Assembly: GCF_900109365.1 (NCBI RefSeq)
Contig: NZ_FNZR01000011.1
Location: 62,001-126,000 of the forward strand
Source: Parapedobacter koreensis
GTDB lineage: Bacteria > Bacteroidota > Bacteroidia > Sphingobacteriales > Sphingobacteriaceae
Direction: 5' to 3'
Length of the DNA: 64,000 nt
The translations under genes and the position numbers were made by a program. Of this stretch, positions 43,660-52,596 are shown in pieces (the stretch's first letter is position 1; every line of letters begins with the position of its first letter). The notes beneath the pieces are model-generated. The model worked only from the letters and a program-made list of their open reading frames with translations. It was not told the origin of the DNA and did not search any database.

Positions 43660-45247
43660 TCTGTGTCAGATTGGGATTCTTGTCGATTTCTTCCTGCGGG
43701 ATCGGCAAGAAATAAAATGCATCCCGCCAAGACCGGGGTTCCATTACCTCTTCGGTATATTGAAAGCCGCCACCGCCCTGCCGTTCGATCGTCATTTTAT
43801 GCACCGGCACATTGAGTAGTTGGGGAGCTGTTTTCCACCTGCGCACATCAAAGAAGTACTGCTCTTCAAAAGCCAGTTCGACCTTCCGTTCATTCATATA
43901 TCGTGCACGTAAGGCTTGCCCCGATTCATCATTGGGTATTTCGGGCATGTCCGATCGTTCCCGCACCCGGTTAATATAGGCACGCGCTTCGTCCTCATGG
44001 CCCAAATTCAGTTGTGCTTCGGCATAGTTGAGCAGGACTTCTGCATAACGGATCACTATCCAGTTGGCACTCCACCGGTTATCGCCGTAGCTCAGGGGAT
44101 TCTCCTCGTTAAGGAACTTTTTGAGGTAGTAGCCGGTCATGGTGAGCGACGTCGCATATTCGTCATAGGCCCCTGGTCCATTGGCTCCGTCTACGAAGGT
44201 TTCCAGCGTCCTACCCCGCCATGATGCGCCGTTATATAAGATAGATGCATAAAACCGCGGATCCCGCCCCACATAAGGAGCCGCCAAATCATAGCCGGAT
44301 TCCGGATCTCCGATGGCCCTGCCATTGGCCATTTCGTAACTGTTGACCAGCTCCTGCGTGGGCCTGGTCATACCATACGCACCATTGAACCCCTGCGGAT
44401 TGGTCATGTAATCCCAGTCGTTTGTCCGGTAAGGATAAGCAAACTGGATGTCGAATATCACCTCCTCGTTATTATCATTCAGGAAGAGCCCATTGTAATC
44501 GGGATATAGTGCGTATTGTTCTGAACTGATGACCGCCCATGCGGCATCTGCGGCAAGTTGCCATTTGGCCAAGTCATTCCCTTCATTGTGGAGCGGGCTC
44601 GCCGCATAAAGCAATGCCCGTGATTTCAGTGCTAAAGCAGCGCCAGATGTCGCTTTGCCAACCTCGGTGGGCGACCATTCCGACGGCAGCAGTCCGGCGG
44701 CGGCATCAAGATCCGCAACGATAAAATCCACGCATTCTTCGTACGAATTTCGGGGCACAAATAAGTCTTCATCCAATGACTGAGCGGATGAAATGATGGG
44801 TACGCCCCCGAAGAAATTAACCAGCTCCGAATAAAACAGGGCCCGGAGGAAGTAGGCCTGCCCCAGCAATCCGTCATTTGTCTCCGCATCGCCCTGCCCG
44901 GTATTGTATTGCGCGATGAATTGATTCAAACTCCGTATCGGATAATACAGATCCCAAGCATCCGCAAACGGGGCATTGCCGGGTGTGACCTCGCCGGTAT
45001 TGAACGGCTGGGCCGGATGCCAGTTGTGCCCTCCTTCCCCGATTTCGGTTGCACAGTCCAATCCACGCCCCAGACCACCCGGGATATTCAGGTAGACGTC
45101 ATTCAGATACAATTGCGCTAAATTAGCATCTTCCCATACCAGTTCTTGGTCGATAACGTCCAAGGGGTTTTTATTCAAGACATCTTTCTCACATGAAAAG
45201 AAGAAACCTGCCACAAGCGCCGTCAATAATTTGATATAACCTTTCAT
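43646..45247 (-). CDS. SusD/RagB-family substrate-binding lipoprotein (2)
   Basis: I choose ATG 45247 (533 residues), since it gives a clean lipoprotein signal (LLTALVAGFFFSC); the frame extends 7 codons further only through a TTG. The SusD pattern is present: LGQAYFLRALFYSELVNFFGG, then GAALALKSRALLYAASPLHN (given in shorter pieces such as ALKSRALLYAASPLHN), VIRYAEVLLNYAEAQLNLG, and RKVELAFEEQYFFDVRRWK, with the final FYFLPIPQEEIDKNPNL. It captures the nutrient at the cell surface with SusC 2, whose gene ends 21 bases upstream. It overlaps the ARH 3 gene by 14 bases. Confidence 0.93.
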   Translation of the reverse strand: MKGYIKLLTALVAGFFFSCEKDVLNKNPLDVIDQELVWEDANLAQLYLNDVYLNIPGGLGRGLDCATEIGEGGHNWHPAQPFNTGEVTPGNAPFADAWDLYYPIRSLNQFIAQYNTGQGDAETNDGLLGQAYFLRALFYSELVNFFGGVPIISSAQSLDEDLFVPRNSYEECVDFIVADLDAAAGLLPSEWSPTEVGKATSGAALALKSRALLYAASPLHNEGNDLAKWQLAADAAWAVISSEQYALYPDYNGLFLNDNNEEVIFDIQFAYPYRTNDWDYMTNPQGFNGAYGMTRPTQELVNSYEMANGRAIGDPESGYDLAAPYVGRDPRFYASILYNGASWRGRTLETFVDGANGPGAYDEYATSLTMTGYYLKKFLNEENPLSYGDNRWSANWIVIRYAEVLLNYAEAQLNLGHEDEARAYINRVRERSDMPEIPNDESGQALRARYMNERKVELAFEEQYFFDVRRWKTAPQLLNVPVHKMTIERQGGGGFQYTEEVMEPRSWRDAFYFLPIPQEEIDKNPNLTQNDDY

Positions 45248-45268
45248 GATTGTTTGTTTTTTAGCCAA

Positions 45269-48200
45269 CTAAAATTCAACATTAAGCCCTACCATCATCG
45301 TTTTCTGAATCGGGTAAAAATAAGGTGCACCCGATGGGGCTTCGGGGTCGAATATCTTCACCTTGCTCCAAGTGAGCAGGTTTGTCCCCGTTAGGTATAT
45401 GCGCAGCCGTTTGAGCACATTTTCCGGAATGAGGCTCTTTGGAAACGTGTAGCCCAGTTCGGCATTTTTCAGCCGCAGATAGGCGGCATCTTGCAACCAG
45501 AATGAGGACGTCTCTTGTTTGTAATTGTATTGATCGAGGGAAAGCCTTGGATAGGAGGCATTGGGATTTTCCGGGGTCCACCGGTCAAGGTGATGTTCCA
45601 TCGCACTGCTTCCATAGATAAACTCAAGCGTCGCCTCGCCTTGGAAATTGACATTATACCCACCTGCACCCTGCAGCAATACATTCAGGTCAAATCCTTT
45701 ATAGCTTCCACCCAGCGTGATCCCGAATATGCTTTCGGGAATGTCAGATTTTCCTATCGCACTGATATCGTTTGAATTGATGACATTATCGCCGTTCAAA
45801 TCTTTATACCGGATGTCTCCGAGGCGGGGTTCTACACCCACAATCTTCGGGGAATTGTCGATTTCTTCCTGGGTCTGGTAAAGCCCTTCGCTCACGTAAC
45901 CGAAAAATTGCCCCATGGGTTTGCCCGTACGCTGCCGATAAGCGGGTATGTTGGCCGGTTCATCGATGAAGGCAATTTTGTTCCGGGTAAATGTGTAGTT
46001 GGCATTCACAAAATAGTTGAATGCACCGATGGTATGGTCATGCCGCAACTCCACCTCGACACCATGGTTTCTTACCCGTGCGATATTCTCCACCGGCAAG
46101 GATGCTCCAAAGGTCACGGGGACAGATTGGTTGCGCATGGCCAGGATATTAGCACGTTGCTCAAAAAACACATCGGTACGGAATCCGAAAAATCCACCTT
46201 TAAATGAGGCATCCACCCCAAAATTGGTTTTACGTGCCCGCTCCCAGGTAACATACGGGTTGGCCAATTCACCGATGTACAACGACTGTACGGGTGTGGG
46301 CGACGATCCGCCAAAAACATAGTCGCTACCGTAATAAACGGGCTGCCGATATAAAAAGCGCCTGTCGCTTACCAAGTCGTTGCCCACCTCTCCATATGAA
46401 CCCCGTATCTTGAGCATATCGATATAATCGATGCGTTTGAGAAACGCCTCATTGGCCATGTTCCATCCCAACGAAAATCCCGGGAAAAAACCATATCTCC
46501 GGGAAGGTGCAAAATTCTCGGATCCGTTATAGCCAAAGCTAGCCTCTACCAGGTATCTCTGATCGTAATTGTAGTTGATACGCCCCACCACACCTTCGCG
46601 TCCGCTTTCCGAGGCTCCCCCATAATTGTTGATGTTGGTCCGTGGGCCGGCGAACAGCTGGTCGAGCGCTTTGGATGGAAAATCGGATCGGTAGCCACTG
46701 AGGGAATTGCTGTAGCTCGCAAATTGCGTATAGAGCGCCAGTATGCCCAATTCATGCTTGCCGAATGTCCGGTTGTAATTGATATGTGTTTCAAACGTCC
46801 GGTTGTTGTACTGATCAAACCCTTCGTCCAAACTGGGCAGGGGCACCCCTATCTCTTCTAGCCCATCGCCCGTGGGAATGAAGGTTTGGTAGGGTGTATA
46901 CCAGTTTTTGTAATTGTTAAAACCAAAATCATAGGCATATATCACTTTTGCCGATAGCCCCTTGACCCAAAAATCAAACTTCTGATCAATGGTAAATGAA
47001 GTTTGGATATTCCTTGCACCATTTTTCCGATAGCCAGCCTCCGTCAGATCGGCTACCGGGTTGGTACCCCACAACGATGCCCACGAACCGTCTTCATTTT
47101 TAATGGGAAATGCGTTTGGTGGCAGATAGGTCGTCGTGCTGAATATCCCCCCGTCTTCCCTGGATGTCACCACGCCGGGATGCCGCCAGTCCCCTAATTC
47201 CCCGCCCAATCCAACGGTCAGTTTCGTGGTATTGCTGAGATCGGCGTTAATATTGGCCCTGAAATTATATTTGGAAAAATTCACGCTTCTATACATCCCC
47301 TGCTGATCAAAATACCCCAGCAGCAAAAAGTAATTCAGATGCTCCGAACCGCCCGTAGAAGACAGCGAATGCCTTTGCTGCAATGCGTCTGGTTTGATCA
47401 CTGCATTATACCAATCGACATCAGGATGCGTATATGGGCTTGAATGGTCGCGGTATTTCTGCAGATCTTCCGCTGAGTAAGGTGGTGTCGCGTCGGGATT
47501 GTCATTCAACGCCGCTTCGTTATATAATCGGGCGAAGTCATAGGAATTCAGGTATTTGGGCACCTGCGAAGGATTCTGGATTCCCGCATATCCATTGTAC
47601 GTAAATGAAGGCTTGCCTGTTTTTCCCCGTTTGGTAGTCACCAGTATAACCCCATTGGCGCCGCGAATACCATAAACCGCGGTCGCAGAAGCATCCTTCA
47701 GTACGCTCAACGATTCGATTTCGTTGGGATCGATTTGCGAAAAATCACGGGGGATACCATCTACAAGAATCAACGGAGCATTATTATTCAATGTTGATCT
47801 TCCCCGGATTAGGAGTTCGTCCGGCGAATCGTCACCCGGCTCTGCATTCCGTTGCACGGCGACGATCCCTGGCAATCGCCCAACCAACGCATTAGCGAGG
47901 TTAGGTGCGTTGCTCCTGACGATTTCGTCGCCTTTCACAGCAGAGACAGATCCCGTTACGTCTTGTTTGGCCTGGGTTCCATAACCGATTACCACGACTT
48001 CCTCCAAGGCCGAATCGGAAGCGACCATGGCGATATCTAACATTTTTTTACCTCCTAGAGCCACCTCTTGGCTGTTATATCCGATATAACGGACCAACAA
48101 CGAAACATCAAACGAACGTACCGTAAGTGTATAGACACCTTCCTCATTGGTGGTCGTGCTGGCATCTTCACCCACGACCGTAATGGTTGCCCCTACCAGC

Positions 48201-48319
48201 GGCTCGCCGCTGGCTGCATCCGTCACCTTGCCGGTCACTGTCTCCTGTGCCACGGTACGTTGGCAAAATAATAGGCAACAGACCAGACCAAGCAAAGTGT
48301 ATTTCATACTTTTACTCAT
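45269..48319 (-). CDS. SusC/RagA-family TonB-dependent outer-membrane transporter (2)
   Basis: A 1016-residue SusC protein with signal peptide (YTLLGLVCCLLFCQRTVAQ), a carboxypeptidase-like domain (TVTGKVTDAASGEPLVGATI), a TonB box-like EVVVIGYGTQAKQDVTGSV, and the plug motif ATAVYGIRGANGVILVTTKRGK (in part). The barrel ends with MVGLNVEF, the typical terminal aromatic. It imports the substrate of the ribokinase-type operon together with SusD 2. The gene lies 46 bases after the permease and in the same orientation, so transcription probably starts upstream of the ribokinase gene. Confidence 0.94.
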   Translation of the reverse strand: MSKSMKYTLLGLVCCLLFCQRTVAQETVTGKVTDAASGEPLVGATITVVGEDASTTTNEEGVYTLTVRSFDVSLLVRYIGYNSQEVALGGKKMLDIAMVASDSALEEVVVIGYGTQAKQDVTGSVSAVKGDEIVRSNAPNLANALVGRLPGIVAVQRNAEPGDDSPDELLIRGRSTLNNNAPLILVDGIPRDFSQIDPNEIESLSVLKDASATAVYGIRGANGVILVTTKRGKTGKPSFTYNGYAGIQNPSQVPKYLNSYDFARLYNEAALNDNPDATPPYSAEDLQKYRDHSSPYTHPDVDWYNAVIKPDALQQRHSLSSTGGSEHLNYFLLLGYFDQQGMYRSVNFSKYNFRANINADLSNTTKLTVGLGGELGDWRHPGVVTSREDGGIFSTTTYLPPNAFPIKNEDGSWASLWGTNPVADLTEAGYRKNGARNIQTSFTIDQKFDFWVKGLSAKVIYAYDFGFNNYKNWYTPYQTFIPTGDGLEEIGVPLPSLDEGFDQYNNRTFETHINYNRTFGKHELGILALYTQFASYSNSLSGYRSDFPSKALDQLFAGPRTNINNYGGASESGREGVVGRINYNYDQRYLVEASFGYNGSENFAPSRRYGFFPGFSLGWNMANEAFLKRIDYIDMLKIRGSYGEVGNDLVSDRRFLYRQPVYYGSDYVFGGSSPTPVQSLYIGELANPYVTWERARKTNFGVDASFKGGFFGFRTDVFFEQRANILAMRNQSVPVTFGASLPVENIARVRNHGVEVELRHDHTIGAFNYFVNANYTFTRNKIAFIDEPANIPAYRQRTGKPMGQFFGYVSEGLYQTQEEIDNSPKIVGVEPRLGDIRYKDLNGDNVINSNDISAIGKSDIPESIFGITLGGSYKGFDLNVLLQGAGGYNVNFQGEATLEFIYGSSAMEHHLDRWTPENPNASYPRLSLDQYNYKQETSSFWLQDAAYLRLKNAELGYTFPKSLIPENVLKRLRIYLTGTNLLTWSKVKIFDPEAPSGAPYFYPIQKTMMVGLNVEF

Positions 48320-48365
48320 AACAATTGGTTTTTTATTGGTTTATAATACCTTGTACAGGCGCTCG

Positions 48366-49370
48366 TTATCCACCAGCGGCAATCACCAGCCCCAGTCCAA
48401 CGACAAACAATACGAACATCGCACTCACAAGCGCATTGACCGTCTTTGATCCGCCCCTAAATTCTTTCCAGATCAATACGCCCCACAGTGCGGCCACCAA
48501 TGTGGCCCCCTGCCCAAGCCCATACGATATGGCCGGCCCGGCTTTGCCTGCGGCAATGAGGTTGAAGAGGTTGCCTACCCCCCAGATACCGCCCCCCAGG
48601 ATGCCCACCACGTGCAGGCCAAACCGTCCTTTGAAATATTCACTGTAACTACTGGGACTCCCCTCAAGCGGCCTGCGCAACAGGATGGTATTAAACAGCA
48701 AGTTGCTCACCACAATGCCGCCTGCAAACACCACAAATGCGGTATAAGGTGTCATCTTTCCGGCAGCAGGAGACACGAAGTTTTCCAAATCCATGCCTGC
48801 GGCGATGAATGGATAAAAGGTAGACATCAACACGCCTGCTATAACGGATACAACTATCCACTTGCCCACGCCTTTTTTGCCGGTACTGCCCGAATGCTTC
48901 TGGTAGGCAACAGCGTTGAGAACAATCGCCACGGTCACCAACCCTACACCAAGGAAAAGCAATACTGGATCACCCTTGCTGAGCATCAGGTAATTGATGA
49001 GCACGCCAATGACCAGTGCCAGGCCGATTCCCACGGGAAATGCCACGGCCATACCCGCGCCAGCAATGGCTGCGGTAAGGAGGATATTGGCCAAGTTGAA
49101 CACCACACCGCCGATAAATGCGCTCCGTATGTTGCTTCCTTCTGCCTGACCCAAATCAGCGACGAATGATCGGCCGGATTCACCGATGCTTCCCATGGTA
49201 AATGCCCCCACAAGTGCCAGTAGAAAAATCCCCAGTACATAGTCCCAATAGAACAGCTCAAAGCGCCATTCCCGTTGCACCAGCTTTTGCGTATTGGCCC
49301 ATGAACCCCAGCAAAGCATCGTGATGATGCAAAAAAGGACTGCCAAGCCATAATTTTCTACGATAAACAT
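48366..49370 (-). CDS. Inner-membrane sugar permease, GRP/RhaT-like DMT family
   Basis: A 334-residue integral membrane protein with about ten hydrophobic segments. The opening YGLAVLFCIITMLCWGSWANTQ and the charged pair near it, followed by WDYVLGIFLLALVGAFTMG, fit the glucose/ribose porter (GRP) and rhamnose transporter branch of the drug/metabolite superfamily. The C-terminal half has SYGLGQGATLVAALWGVLIWKE. Placed between ribokinase and SusC, it most plausibly moves free ribose or an intact riboside across the inner membrane, as the predicted permease of Bacteroides rus loci does. 36 bases separate it from the ribokinase gene. Confidence 0.82.
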   Translation of the reverse strand: MFIVENYGLAVLFCIITMLCWGSWANTQKLVQREWRFELFYWDYVLGIFLLALVGAFTMGSIGESGRSFVADLGQAEGSNIRSAFIGGVVFNLANILLTAAIAGAGMAVAFPVGIGLALVIGVLINYLMLSKGDPVLLFLGVGLVTVAIVLNAVAYQKHSGSTGKKGVGKWIVVSVIAGVLMSTFYPFIAAGMDLENFVSPAAGKMTPYTAFVVFAGGIVVSNLLFNTILLRRPLEGSPSSYSEYFKGRFGLHVVGILGGGIWGVGNLFNLIAAGKAGPAISYGLGQGATLVAALWGVLIWKEFRGGSKTVNALVSAMFVLFVVGLGLVIAAGG

Positions 49371-49406
49371 AATTTTTCCGGTTTTAATTGGTTAATATAA
49401 GCTATA

Positions 49407-50324
49407 CTACTTCACGCTGCTGAGCAGCACTTCATTGCGAAAGGGAATGGACGACTGCGCGCCCATACGCGTCACCGCAATCGATGCCGCCCGGCAAGCA
49501 AAGGCGATGGCGTCTGTCAGCGTCTTGCCTTCAGCTACGGCCACAGCTAATGCCCCATTGAATACATCCCCTGCCGCTGTGGAATCCACGGTTTCCACAG
49601 CGGGAGCCGGAATGTGATAAAATACGCCATCCTCCAACAAGGCAGCACCACGATCGCCCAGCGTAATGATAACATGCTTCACGCCCTGGGCATGGATGCT
49701 TTCTGCGGCCTGCCTTGCATCCGGAATATCGGTAATGCGTATGCCCGAGAGCATTTCCGCTTCGTTTACATTGGGTGTGATGATATCCACCATATGGAAT
49801 ACATTCGGCACAAGCGCGTTGGCAGGCGCTGGATTGAGGATGACCTGCATGCCCCTTGCCCGTGCATGGCGGGCGGCGAATTCAACCGTACGCATAGGAA
49901 TTTCCAACTGGATAAGCAGTATTTTCGCGTTTGCATAATTGTTCATCACCTTTTCTACGTCAGCAGGCTCCAAATGTGCGTTGGCTCCGGGGGCTACCAC
50001 AATGCTATTTTCCCCTTTTTCATCCACGGTAATGAGCGCAATGCCAGACGGGCTCTCCCGATCGGACAGAATACCGTCGGTATCTACACCTTCTTCATCA
50101 AATAACTGTGACGACTGCTTACCAAAGATGTCGTCACCAATTTTACCGATAAACGTCACATCTCCACCCAACCGCGCAACAGCTACTGCCTGGTTGGCCC
50201 CTTTGCCCCCCGGATTCATGAAAAACGAACCCCCCAAAACGGTTTCCCCGGGCTGGGGAATATGACTGGTTTTTACCACCATATCCATGTTCATACTGCC
50301 TACAACGATGATTTTATTATTCAT
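49407..50324 (-). CDS. rbsK: Ribokinase
   Basis: ATG 50324 is the start, giving a 305-residue PfkB-family kinase; only a TTG lies further upstream. Ribokinase hallmarks are IIVVGSMNMDMVVKTSHIP at the N-terminus, MNPGGKGANQAVAVARLGG (signature 1), and the anion hole/catalytic base region DSTAAGDVFNGALAVAVAEG (DSTAAGD in place of the more usual DTTGAGD). It phosphorylates D-ribose to ribose 5-phosphate in the cytoplasm. As the first gene of the operon followed by permease, SusC/D, two ARH proteins and a nucleoside hydrolase, it defines ribose as the expected end product. A -7-like element lies at 50363-50370. Confidence 0.93.
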   Translation of the reverse strand: MNNKIIVVGSMNMDMVVKTSHIPQPGETVLGGSFFMNPGGKGANQAVAVARLGGDVTFIGKIGDDIFGKQSSQLFDEEGVDTDGILSDRESPSGIALITVDEKGENSIVVAPGANAHLEPADVEKVMNNYANAKILLIQLEIPMRTVEFAARHARARGMQVILNPAPANALVPNVFHMVDIITPNVNEAEMLSGIRITDIPDARQAAESIHAQGVKHVIITLGDRGAALLEDGVFYHIPAPAVETVDSTAAGDVFNGALAVAVAEGKTLTDAIAFACRAASIAVTRMGAQSSIPFRNEVLLSSVK

Positions 50325-50362
50325 ATAACTGGTCAAAAAATGATAACGGGTTTATAATGGAT

Positions 50363-50370
50363 CAAAAATA
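50363..50370 (-). promoter_or_regulatory. -7 element for the ribokinase operon
   Basis: The minus strand reads TATTTTTG, an exact TAnnTTTG match, 38 bases before the ribokinase ATG. No TTG occurs at the -33 distance, which would suit a promoter that needs an activator. Confidence 0.4.
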
Positions 50371-50452
50371 AATCAGATAGCCATTAGAAAATAGCCATAT
50401 TTTCGTAATTTTATGAATCTTAACTTGATATTATACAACAACAATAAAACAC

Positions 50453-50503
50453 AAAAATCTTATTTTCAAATATTTATATCATATAAATTCACATAAGATT
50501 TTT
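50453..50503. promoter_or_regulatory. Nested palindrome upstream of the divergent regulator gene
   Basis: Outer arms AAAAATCTTAT (50453-50463) and ATAAGATTTTT (50493-50503) are perfectly inverted. Between them a second near-palindrome ATTTATAT-C-ATATAAAT occurs. The element ends 28 bases before the plus-strand start at 50532 and lies in the only intergenic space between the ribokinase operon and that gene. It is a good operator candidate. Confidence 0.45.
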
Positions 50504-50531
50504 CCCATTATTTCAATTAAGCAGCTAAAAA

Positions 50532-52016
50532 ATGCTCGTCTTCGAATTAGAGAAACTCATCAAATCGCTCTCGGCAACGGAGAGAAAACTTTTCCATCTC
50601 CACAGCAGCAAATTACAAGGACCAAAAGATTACGTGCTTTTGTTTGATTTGGCTACGGATAAGAAGGCCGGACGCAACAAGACGTGGGAACAACGCTTTA
50701 AAGAAAAATACCCGAATAAATTGTTTGAAAATGCTGCCAATTACCTTTATAAAGTGCTCACGGACGTATTAGTACAAATACGCATTGAACAGGACACATG
50801 GTATACACAATACCAGAGCTTGATGAAAGCGCGGCTCTGCTTCGAACGTTCCATTCCCAATAGGGCTCATAAGGAACTACAAAAGACACTTAAACTCGCC
50901 GCTGAAAGCCAAAACCATTCCGTAGCTTATCAAGCCGCCCGTATGGAGCTTACCGCATTGGCAGACATCGGCTTTCCCAGCTTCAATGAGCAGCAATTGG
51001 TGGATAAACAGATGAAAGCCAAGCATACACTGCAGTCGCTTCGCCAACTTCATGAACATTATTCCCTCTATGAATTATTGAGCCACCGCCTTACAAAAGG
51101 AGTGCTCCACAGCAATGGCAAACGCGACAAGCGGATAAATGACCTCATCTTGAGCGAGCTCAGCTTGACGACGCGGGGCAGCCAATACCAATTCGAGCCT
51201 CAAAAGCTTCATTTACTATTCCAGTCCTTCTTTTTTATCCATACCGGTGAATACCGCTCGGCACTACGGATATTCGACGAACTCAACACATTCATTGAAT
51301 CCAATGAATCGATGTGGAATTACCCGCCTTATGATTACCTCTCCGCACTGGACGGCATTTTGGATAGTCTGCGAGGCATTGGCTATTATAGGGAAATGGC
51401 GCATTTTATTGACAAAATCGTTGCGCTATCCAAACGAACATATCCCGACCATTTCCGTAGTTTAGCAGGACTTACTGCGTTGGCTTACCGTTTGAGCATG
51501 TACCTGGGAACCGGTGATGTCCATGAGGCTATGCAATTGCTGGACAGCTCCAAACATGAAAAGCAGCAGACTTCCATCACCGACAGCCATGAAAAACAAC
51601 TGGAATACCTTTATTTCGAAGGCTTGGCATATTTTCTTTCGCAGCAATGGCATGATGCCAATAGGTGCATCAATCACTTTTTCACCTTCGGCAAACAAAA
51701 TTCCCAGCTTTCCGTATACCGCGCAGGAAGGTTGCTGCATATCCTCCTTGGCTATGAACAAGACGATATGGCATATCTTGAATATGAAATCCGCTCCTAC
51801 AAAAGGGCTTTCAGCAAGTTAGGTAAGGCCTTTAAAATTGAAAAATTGGTATTCAACACCATCGCAGCCGATCCCAAACGCCGGGGGAATGCGTGGAAAG
51901 CGGCGGCACGACAAAAGGTAGCCATTAAACTTAGCGAAATCAGATCCGATAAGCGTGAGATGCAATTGCTGAAATTCTTTGATTATGGCAAATGGGTGCT
52001 CAGCAAATACACCTGA
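50532..52016 (+). CDS. Helical-repeat protein, probable regulator of the ribose operon (RusR-like)
   Basis: A 494-residue cytoplasmic protein without signal peptide or membrane segment. I recognise no standard DNA-binding domain. The first 70 residues (MLVFELEKLIKSLSATERKLF, then YPNKLFENAANYLYKVLTDVL) are helical, and the rest resembles TPR-like paired helices (ARLCFERSIPNRAHKELQKTL, AMQLLDSSKHEKQQ, LYFEGLAYFLSQQWHDANRC). It ends in a basic segment (RRGNAWKAAARQKVAIKL). It is divergent from the ribokinase-SusCD operon, with 207 bases between the start codons. As I recall, the Bacteroides rus locus also has a dedicated regulator, RusR, with no familiar domain, next to the ribokinase genes; this protein fits that place. 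It could be unrelated to regulation. Confidence 0.55.
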   Translation: MLVFELEKLIKSLSATERKLFHLHSSKLQGPKDYVLLFDLATDKKAGRNKTWEQRFKEKYPNKLFENAANYLYKVLTDVLVQIRIEQDTWYTQYQSLMKARLCFERSIPNRAHKELQKTLKLAAESQNHSVAYQAARMELTALADIGFPSFNEQQLVDKQMKAKHTLQSLRQLHEHYSLYELLSHRLTKGVLHSNGKRDKRINDLILSELSLTTRGSQYQFEPQKLHLLFQSFFFIHTGEYRSALRIFDELNTFIESNESMWNYPPYDYLSALDGILDSLRGIGYYREMAHFIDKIVALSKRTYPDHFRSLAGLTALAYRLSMYLGTGDVHEAMQLLDSSKHEKQQTSITDSHEKQLEYLYFEGLAYFLSQQWHDANRCINHFFTFGKQNSQLSVYRAGRLLHILLGYEQDDMAYLEYEIRSYKRAFSKLGKAFKIEKLVFNTIAADPKRRGNAWKAAARQKVAIKLSEIRSDKREMQLLKFFDYGKWVLSKYT

Positions 52017-52032
52017 AATCCCCTGCCTACAA

Positions 52033-52596
52033 TCAGTAAGGGATATTCAGCTTCTTAAACACAACGTGCCAGAGCCAAATGGGGCCGAGTGCAAGCAATT
52101 GTAAAAAACTGCGGAAAGGGGGCGCTGTCCGTTCCATACTTCTACCCCAGTATAAAACAATAAAGGATACCAACAGCAATGTCATACAGACCAGCCAAAC
52201 AGCTGGCCCTCCGCGCTGTTCGATGTATTCGAGCTGCACGATGAAAAAGCTGAATATGCCTATTGTAAACAGTACGGCGTAAGACAATGTAGGGGCTAAG
52301 CGTAGGTAATAATAGATGATGGCTGCAATGAGGAAGGAGCCCCAATTGAGAAACATGTCATAGCCATGTTTTTTCAGAAAGGTAATTTCGGGAAAAGGTA
52401 TCATCCATACCAACCCCAGCACTGCAAAAAAGAGAACAGGTATTGCAACCCATTGAATCACTCGGTTAGCCGGATGTTGGTATGCCTTGTCCAAGGTTTC
52501 AAAATAGGCGTCTACCTTCCGCTTGGGCACTTCCGGCTTCGGGCCTCCGCCCCCCCTCTTCGGACCCCTGACTGCTTGCTTCGGACTATTTTGCAT
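52033..52596 (-). CDS. Mpo1-like (DUF962) membrane protein
   Basis: A 187-residue protein with a proline/glycine-rich basic N-terminus ([18 protein letters not shown]) and four hydrophobic segments. [20 protein letters not shown] matches the DUF962/Mpo1 opening with the HxxxN part conserved, though the second histidine usually found there is glutamine here. The C-terminal [19 protein letters not shown] is the other family signature. Yeast Mpo1 is a dioxygenase acting on 2-hydroxy fatty acids; bacterial members are uncharacterised. It overlaps the rny stop by 11 bases and is probably in the same transcript. Confidence 0.75.
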   Translation of the reverse strand: MQNSPKQAVRGPKRGGGGPKPEVPKRKVDAYFETLDKAYQHPANRVIQWVAIPVLFFAVLGLVWMIPFPEITFLKKHGYDMFLNWGSFLIAAIIYYYLRLAPTLSYAVLFTIGIFSFFIVQLEYIEQRGGPAVWLVCMTLLLVSFIVLYWGRSMERTAPPFRSFLQLLALGPIWLWHVVFKKLNIPY

